Shown here: piece after piece, positions 60,986 through 64,000 of the stretch
How the letters are laid out: every line of letters begins with the position of its first letter
How positions within the stretch are numbered: position 1 is the first letter of the stretch
Assembly: GCA_963755155.1 (NCBI GenBank)
Contig: CAVWIV010000016.1
Location: 84,504-148,503 of the forward strand
Length of the DNA: 64,000 bases
Reading direction: 5' to 3'
DNA from: PALSA-612 sp963755155
GTDB lineage: Bacteria > Actinomycetota > Thermoleophilia > Gaiellales > Gaiellaceae
Program-made: the position numbers and the translations under genes
The notes under the pieces: generated by a model
What the model saw: the letters and a program-made list of their open reading frames with translations, nothing else
The model's database searches: none
Told to the model about the DNA's origin: nothing

Positions 60986-62320
60986 TTACTTCTTGGTCAC
61001 GCGGACGCGATAGTTACGCCCGTCGGTTGCAAGCACCTCGACCTTGACGTTCCCGTCCTCGTGGACACCGCCGGTCCTGAACGCGCCCGGCGTGGCGCTG
61101 CCGCAGCGCGGTCGCCCGTGGAGGACGACGGGGTCTTCGTAGTTGCTGCGCCTGGAGTCGACCGTGTAGACGACGACGCCCTCGTCGCACGCGTACTTGT
61201 CGTAGCCGATCCTCGCCCGCGCCTCCACCGCGTACGCGACGTGTTCGTTGATGGGGACGACGACGAGCTTCTTGCCGCCGCGCACTGCGATCGGCGCCAG
61301 CGTCTCTTCCACGGCGCCGGGTGAGCTGACGCATGTGAGCTGGGCCGGATCGAGCCAGCCGAGCCGCCACTTGTGCCAGCCGAGCAGGTGGGTCAGCCCA
61401 GGTGGGTCGGTCCCGACCGAAAGGGGATCCCAGCCGACGGCGCGCCCGCCGAGGTCTGGCAAGCCGAACGTGTGCAGCACCTCGTGCGTCCAGACGCTGA
61501 CGAGTCCTGCGCTGCGCCCGATGTCCCCGGTGAAGAGGTTCCCGAACGAGATCGTCGTGCCATCGACGGGGATGGGCGCTGCACCCGCCAAGGGAAGCGA
61601 GATCGCCGGGTTGTTCGAGGCCCATCCGGGTGAGTTCCAGAACGTCACGTGGTTGAACTGCGAGAAGTCGACGAACGGATCCGCCGCCGTCAGGGCGTCC
61701 CGGACGTAGCGGGGGATGCTTCGTCCGGTTGGCATGTAGGCCGCGGTCGGCTCGGGCATTCGGATCCATCGTGTGACCGGCGCGCTGATCGACATTGTCA
61801 CCCGCCCGTACGAGACCTCCTCGAACCACGCCGGGTCGGGCCGAAGGAGCTGTGCGAGCGGCGCCGGGTCGCTGCCTCCGGGCGCATCCGGGTAATCGAG
61901 AAACACGATTACGGCATCGACTCGCCCGGTTGACGGGCGGGCGAAGCGCGGGTCGAGCCGGCCCTCGCTCATCTGACCGCCAGGGTGTGGAGCCAGCTGA
62001 AAGGCGCAGCTCGCCGCTGAGCTCGGTGGCAGCGGCGGTACCGTGCAGGCGGCGCCTCTTCGGAGGGCGGCGAGCTTCTTCTGCTGCGCCTTGACGAAGG
62101 CCGAGCGCTGTTTCGGGCTCTTGTGCGTCTTGAAGTAAGCGGCCCGATCGGCGGCCATCCGCCGCTTGTAGTCGGCCGCCGCCTTCGCTCGCACCTGCTT
62201 TTGCTCGTACGTACACGTAGCGCTTGGCGCCCCGGTGGCGGGACCCACGAGCACCACGGCGGCGGTTATGACGACGGGCAGGAGCAGCCCACAGCCCAGC
62301 AACGCTCTCCCCCCGCGCAC
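60986..62320 (-). CDS. Exported M6-like metalloprotease
   Basis: About 444 residues from GTG 62320, where a membrane/signal segment begins (LLGCGLLLPVVITAAVVLVG). A charged helical region follows (YEQKQVRAKAAADYKRRMAA, KQRSAFVKAQQKKLAALRR), then a catalytic domain with AVIVFLDYPDAPGG, SYGRVTMSISAPVTRW and the zinc motif WTHEVLHTFGLPDLGG (HExxH plus downstream His/Asp), as in immune inhibitor A-type M6 peptidases. The C-terminal domain has paired cysteines. Longer upstream starts would overlap the lyase gene on the other strand and carry no exported signal. Confidence 0.8.
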   Translation of the reverse strand: MRGGRALLGCGLLLPVVITAAVVLVGPATGAPSATCTYEQKQVRAKAAADYKRRMAADRAAYFKTHKSPKQRSAFVKAQQKKLAALRRGAACTVPPLPPSSAASCAFQLAPHPGGQMSEGRLDPRFARPSTGRVDAVIVFLDYPDAPGGSDPAPLAQLLRPDPAWFEEVSYGRVTMSISAPVTRWIRMPEPTAAYMPTGRSIPRYVRDALTAADPFVDFSQFNHVTFWNSPGWASNNPAISLPLAGAAPIPVDGTTISFGNLFTGDIGRSAGLVSVWTHEVLHTFGLPDLGGRAVGWDPLSVGTDPPGLTHLLGWHKWRLGWLDPAQLTCVSSPGAVEETLAPIAVRGGKKLVVVPINEHVAYAVEARARIGYDKYACDEGVVVYTVDSRRSNYEDPVVLHGRPRCGSATPGAFRTGGVHEDGNVKVEVLATDGRNYRVRVTKK

Positions 62321-62375
62321 TCCGAGGATCCTACCCCCTCGGATTCGCCTGCATCCGAGGTAGGTTGCGGAACCG

Positions 62376-63746
62376 GTGACCTTCAAGACGATCATCGAGC
62401 CGTTCCGGATCCACTCGGTGGAGCCGCTGCGGCTGACGACGGAGGAGGAGCGGCGCGCGGCCGTGGCCGAGGTCGACTTCAACCTCTTCAAGCTGCCCGC
62501 GAACGAGGTGCTGATCGACCTCCTGACCGACTCGGGCACGGGCGCGATGTCGCGCGACCAGTGGGCGGCCATCCAGCACGGCGACGAGAGCTACGCCGGC
62601 TCGCCCTCGTGGTACCGCTTCCTCGCGGCCGTCCAGGAGCTCTTCCCGTTCGAGCACGTGATCCCCACGCACCAGGGGCGGGCCGCCGAGCGGATCCTCT
62701 TCTCGGTGCTCGGCGGGCCGGGGAAGGTCGTCCCGAACAACACCCACTTCGACACGACGCGGGCGAACGTCGAGCACACGGGCGCGGAGGCGCTCGACCT
62801 GCCGATCCCGGAGGGTCGCGACCCGGGAGCGCTCCACCCGTTCAAGGGCAATATGGACACGGCGCGCTCGAGGCGCTGCTCGCGGAACGTGCGGCCGACG
62901 TGCCGGTCGTCTTCGTGACGATCACGAACAACTCGGGCGGCGGCCAGCCGGTGTCGCTCGAGAACCTCCGCGCGGTGCGAGCGGTGTGCGACCGCCACGG
63001 CGTGCCGCTCTTCCTCGACGCCTGCCGCTTCGCCGAGAACGCGTGGTTCATACGCGAGCGCGAGGAAGGGCACGGCGACCGCACGGTGGCCGAGATCGTG
63101 CGCGAGACGGCATCGCTCGCCGACGGCATGACGATGAGCGCGAAGAAGGACCCGCTCGCGAACATCGGCGGCTGGGTGGCGATGCGAGACGCGGAGCTGG
63201 CCGACCAGTGCCGCGCGCTCGGCATCCTCACGGAGGGCTTTCCGACGTACGGCGGGCTCGCCGGGCGCGACCTCGAGGCGATCGCGCAAGGGCTCGTCGA
63301 GGCAGTCGATCACGACTACCTCCGCTACCGCACGCGCTCGACCGCGTATCTCGGCGACGGCCTGCTGGCGGCGGGCATGCCGCTCGTGCAGCCGTTCGGC
63401 GGCCATGCGATCTACGTCGACGCGCGCACGCTGCTGCCGCACATCCCGCCGCTCGAGTACCCGGGGCAGGCGCTCGCGGTCGAGCTGTACGCGCGCGGGC
63501 GGCATCCGCGGCTGCGAGATCGGGACGGTGATGTTCGGGCGGAGCCCGGACGGCTCGGAGCAGCCGGCGGCGATGGACCTCGTGCGTCTGGCGATCCCGC
63601 GGCGGACGTACACGCAGAGCCACGTCGACTACGTGATCGAGGTCGCGCGGAAGGTCGTCGAACGAGCGCCGCAGTTACGCGGCTACCGGATCACGTGGCA
63701 GCCGTCGTCGCTGCGTCACTTCACGGCGCGGTTCGAGCCACTCGCG
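62376..63746 (+). CDS. tnaA: Tryptophanase/tyrosine phenol-lyase-type beta-eliminating lyase, frame-broken
   Basis: About 457 residues. EPFRIHSVEPLRLTT, LTDSGTGAMSRDQWAAIQHG, IPTHQGRAAERILF, VPNNTHFDTTRANVE, VTITNNSGGGQPVSLENLR, FLDACRFAENAWFI and the PLP lysine in MTMSAKKDPLANIGGWVAM define the family; AKKD favours tryptophanase over tyrosine phenol-lyase, but both are possible. Frame changes near 62855 and 63515. Recognisable similarity ends at LRHFTARFEPL; the frame stays open further, into the convergent flippase gene, so the exact stop is uncertain. Product indole or phenol plus pyruvate and ammonia. Confidence 0.85.
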
Positions 63747-64000
63747 CGCCTGATCTGCGCGAGCTCGTCCGGAAGTAGAAGCGGAACGGCCAGAGCAGGA
63801 GCGGATAGACGGCGACGAGTGCGATCGCTGCGGCCAGCGGCACGTCCAGCGCCTTGCCGAGCACGGTCAGCCCAGCGGCGGTGGCGATCACCGTCACCAC
63901 GCGCCGCCATTGGTACGGCACCCAGAACACGCGCTGCGACCACCAGGTGATGCCGACAAACATCACCGTGAACGCGCAGAGGTTCGCGACGCCCGCGCCA
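63721..64000 (-). CDS. Polysaccharide flippase-like membrane protein, C-terminal fragment
   Basis: The last 92 codons of a membrane protein that continues beyond the window. NLCAFTVMFVGITWWSQRV, then VFWVPYQWRRVVTVIATAAG and ALVAVYPLLLWPFRFYF, resemble the last helices of Wzx/MATE-like lipid-linked oligosaccharide flippases, in which a YxxPYQ/W segment often precedes a helix pair. It overlaps the end of the lyase gene, so its own C-terminus may also be affected by a frame change. Confidence 0.55.
   Translation of the reverse strand, partial: GAGVANLCAFTVMFVGITWWSQRVFWVPYQWRRVVTVIATAAGLTVLGKALDVPLAAAIALVAVYPLLLWPFRFYFRTSSRRSGARVARTAP

Noticed and set aside
62363..62381. GGTTGC and GGTGAC upstream of the tryptophanase-type gene, as another Pho box
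   Set aside because: The two hexamers are 12 rather than 11 bases apart, only two units exist, and GGTGAC contains the start codon; no phosphate gene is involved.

Overview
The window comes from a very GC-rich bacterium. Dense gene packing, many ATGA/GTGA start-stop overlaps, frequent GTG/TTG starts, futalosine-type menaquinone genes, a b6-type cytochrome b/Rieske cluster, Pho direct repeats of the GTTCACC-N4 type (11-nt period) and a large class III cyclase fused to a STAND ATPase with TPRs all suggest an actinobacterium, probably of the deep-branching Thermoleophilia/Gaiellales kind. That placement is inference. No tRNA, rRNA, CRISPR array, insertion sequence or prophage was seen.

Layout. 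(1) 0-1.9 kb: end of a GtrA-like protein and a GT87-like membrane protein, closed by a strong hairpin. (2) 1.9-15.3 kb: a phosphate/polyphosphate island: pstS2-pstC-pstA-pstB-phoU-pstS1, a soluble PhoR-like kinase, two near-identical OmpR-family regulators, polyphosphate kinase, Ppx/GppA phosphatase, an ArsC-like phosphatase, a NUDIX hydrolase and a CYTH-CHAD protein. Five blocks of 11-nt direct repeats (GTTCACC/GGTGAAC) lie at pstS1, pstS2, both regulators and the next operon, so the island looks like one Pho regulon. (3) 15.3-16.5 kb: a cyclic-nucleotide-binding protein and a PycTM-like (DUF5706) membrane protein behind a four-repeat Pho box. (4) 16.5-32.1 kb: YmdB-like phosphoesterase, an M23-like protein, then haem (hemB, hemL), a cyclase-ATPase, a bc-type complex and menaquinone genes (ubiD-like, menG, polyprenyl synthase, mqnE, mqnA, mqnC): a respiratory-chain supercluster. 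(5) 32.2-42.2 kb: paired secreted paralogues, a phosphodiester glycosidase-like protein, DedA, sugar aminotransferase, CapD/WbpM-like epimerase, a PhoX-like (DUF839) protein and a DUF354 glycosyltransferase-like protein. (6) 42.3-51.5 kb: a LysR regulator and alcohol dehydrogenase, a small membrane protein, then a tightly coupled eight-gene run: fumarate-reductase-like flavoprotein, class I fumarase-like alpha and beta subunits, phosphosulfolactate synthase, APS reductase, APS kinase, ATP sulfurylase and a TauE/SafE exporter. (7) 51.5-64 kb: FG-GAP and PQQ beta-propeller secreted proteins, a sulfotransferase, an O-antigen-ligase-like protein, PIG-L deacetylase, homogentisate dioxygenase, an M6-like protease, a tryptophanase-type lyase and the end of a flippase.

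The most interesting possibility is region 6. Sulfate activation and reduction to sulfite feed phosphosulfolactate synthase, and the adjacent fumarase-like and fumarate-reductase-like enzymes could act on the sulfonate analogues of malate and fumarate (sulfolactate, sulfoacrylate), with a TauE/SafE exporter at the end. This reads as a self-contained sulfate-to-sulfonate production and export operon, whose last steps are inference.

Caution on sequence quality: many clearly functional genes are interrupted by single-base frame changes while conserved motifs continue in another frame. They are concentrated at 8.3-15.8 kb and recur at 20.1, 39.5, 46.6, 52.6, 54.7, 57.1, 60.2-60.8 and 62.9-63.5 kb. 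Consensus errors are the simplest explanation. I give the whole span of each such gene and note the breaks.
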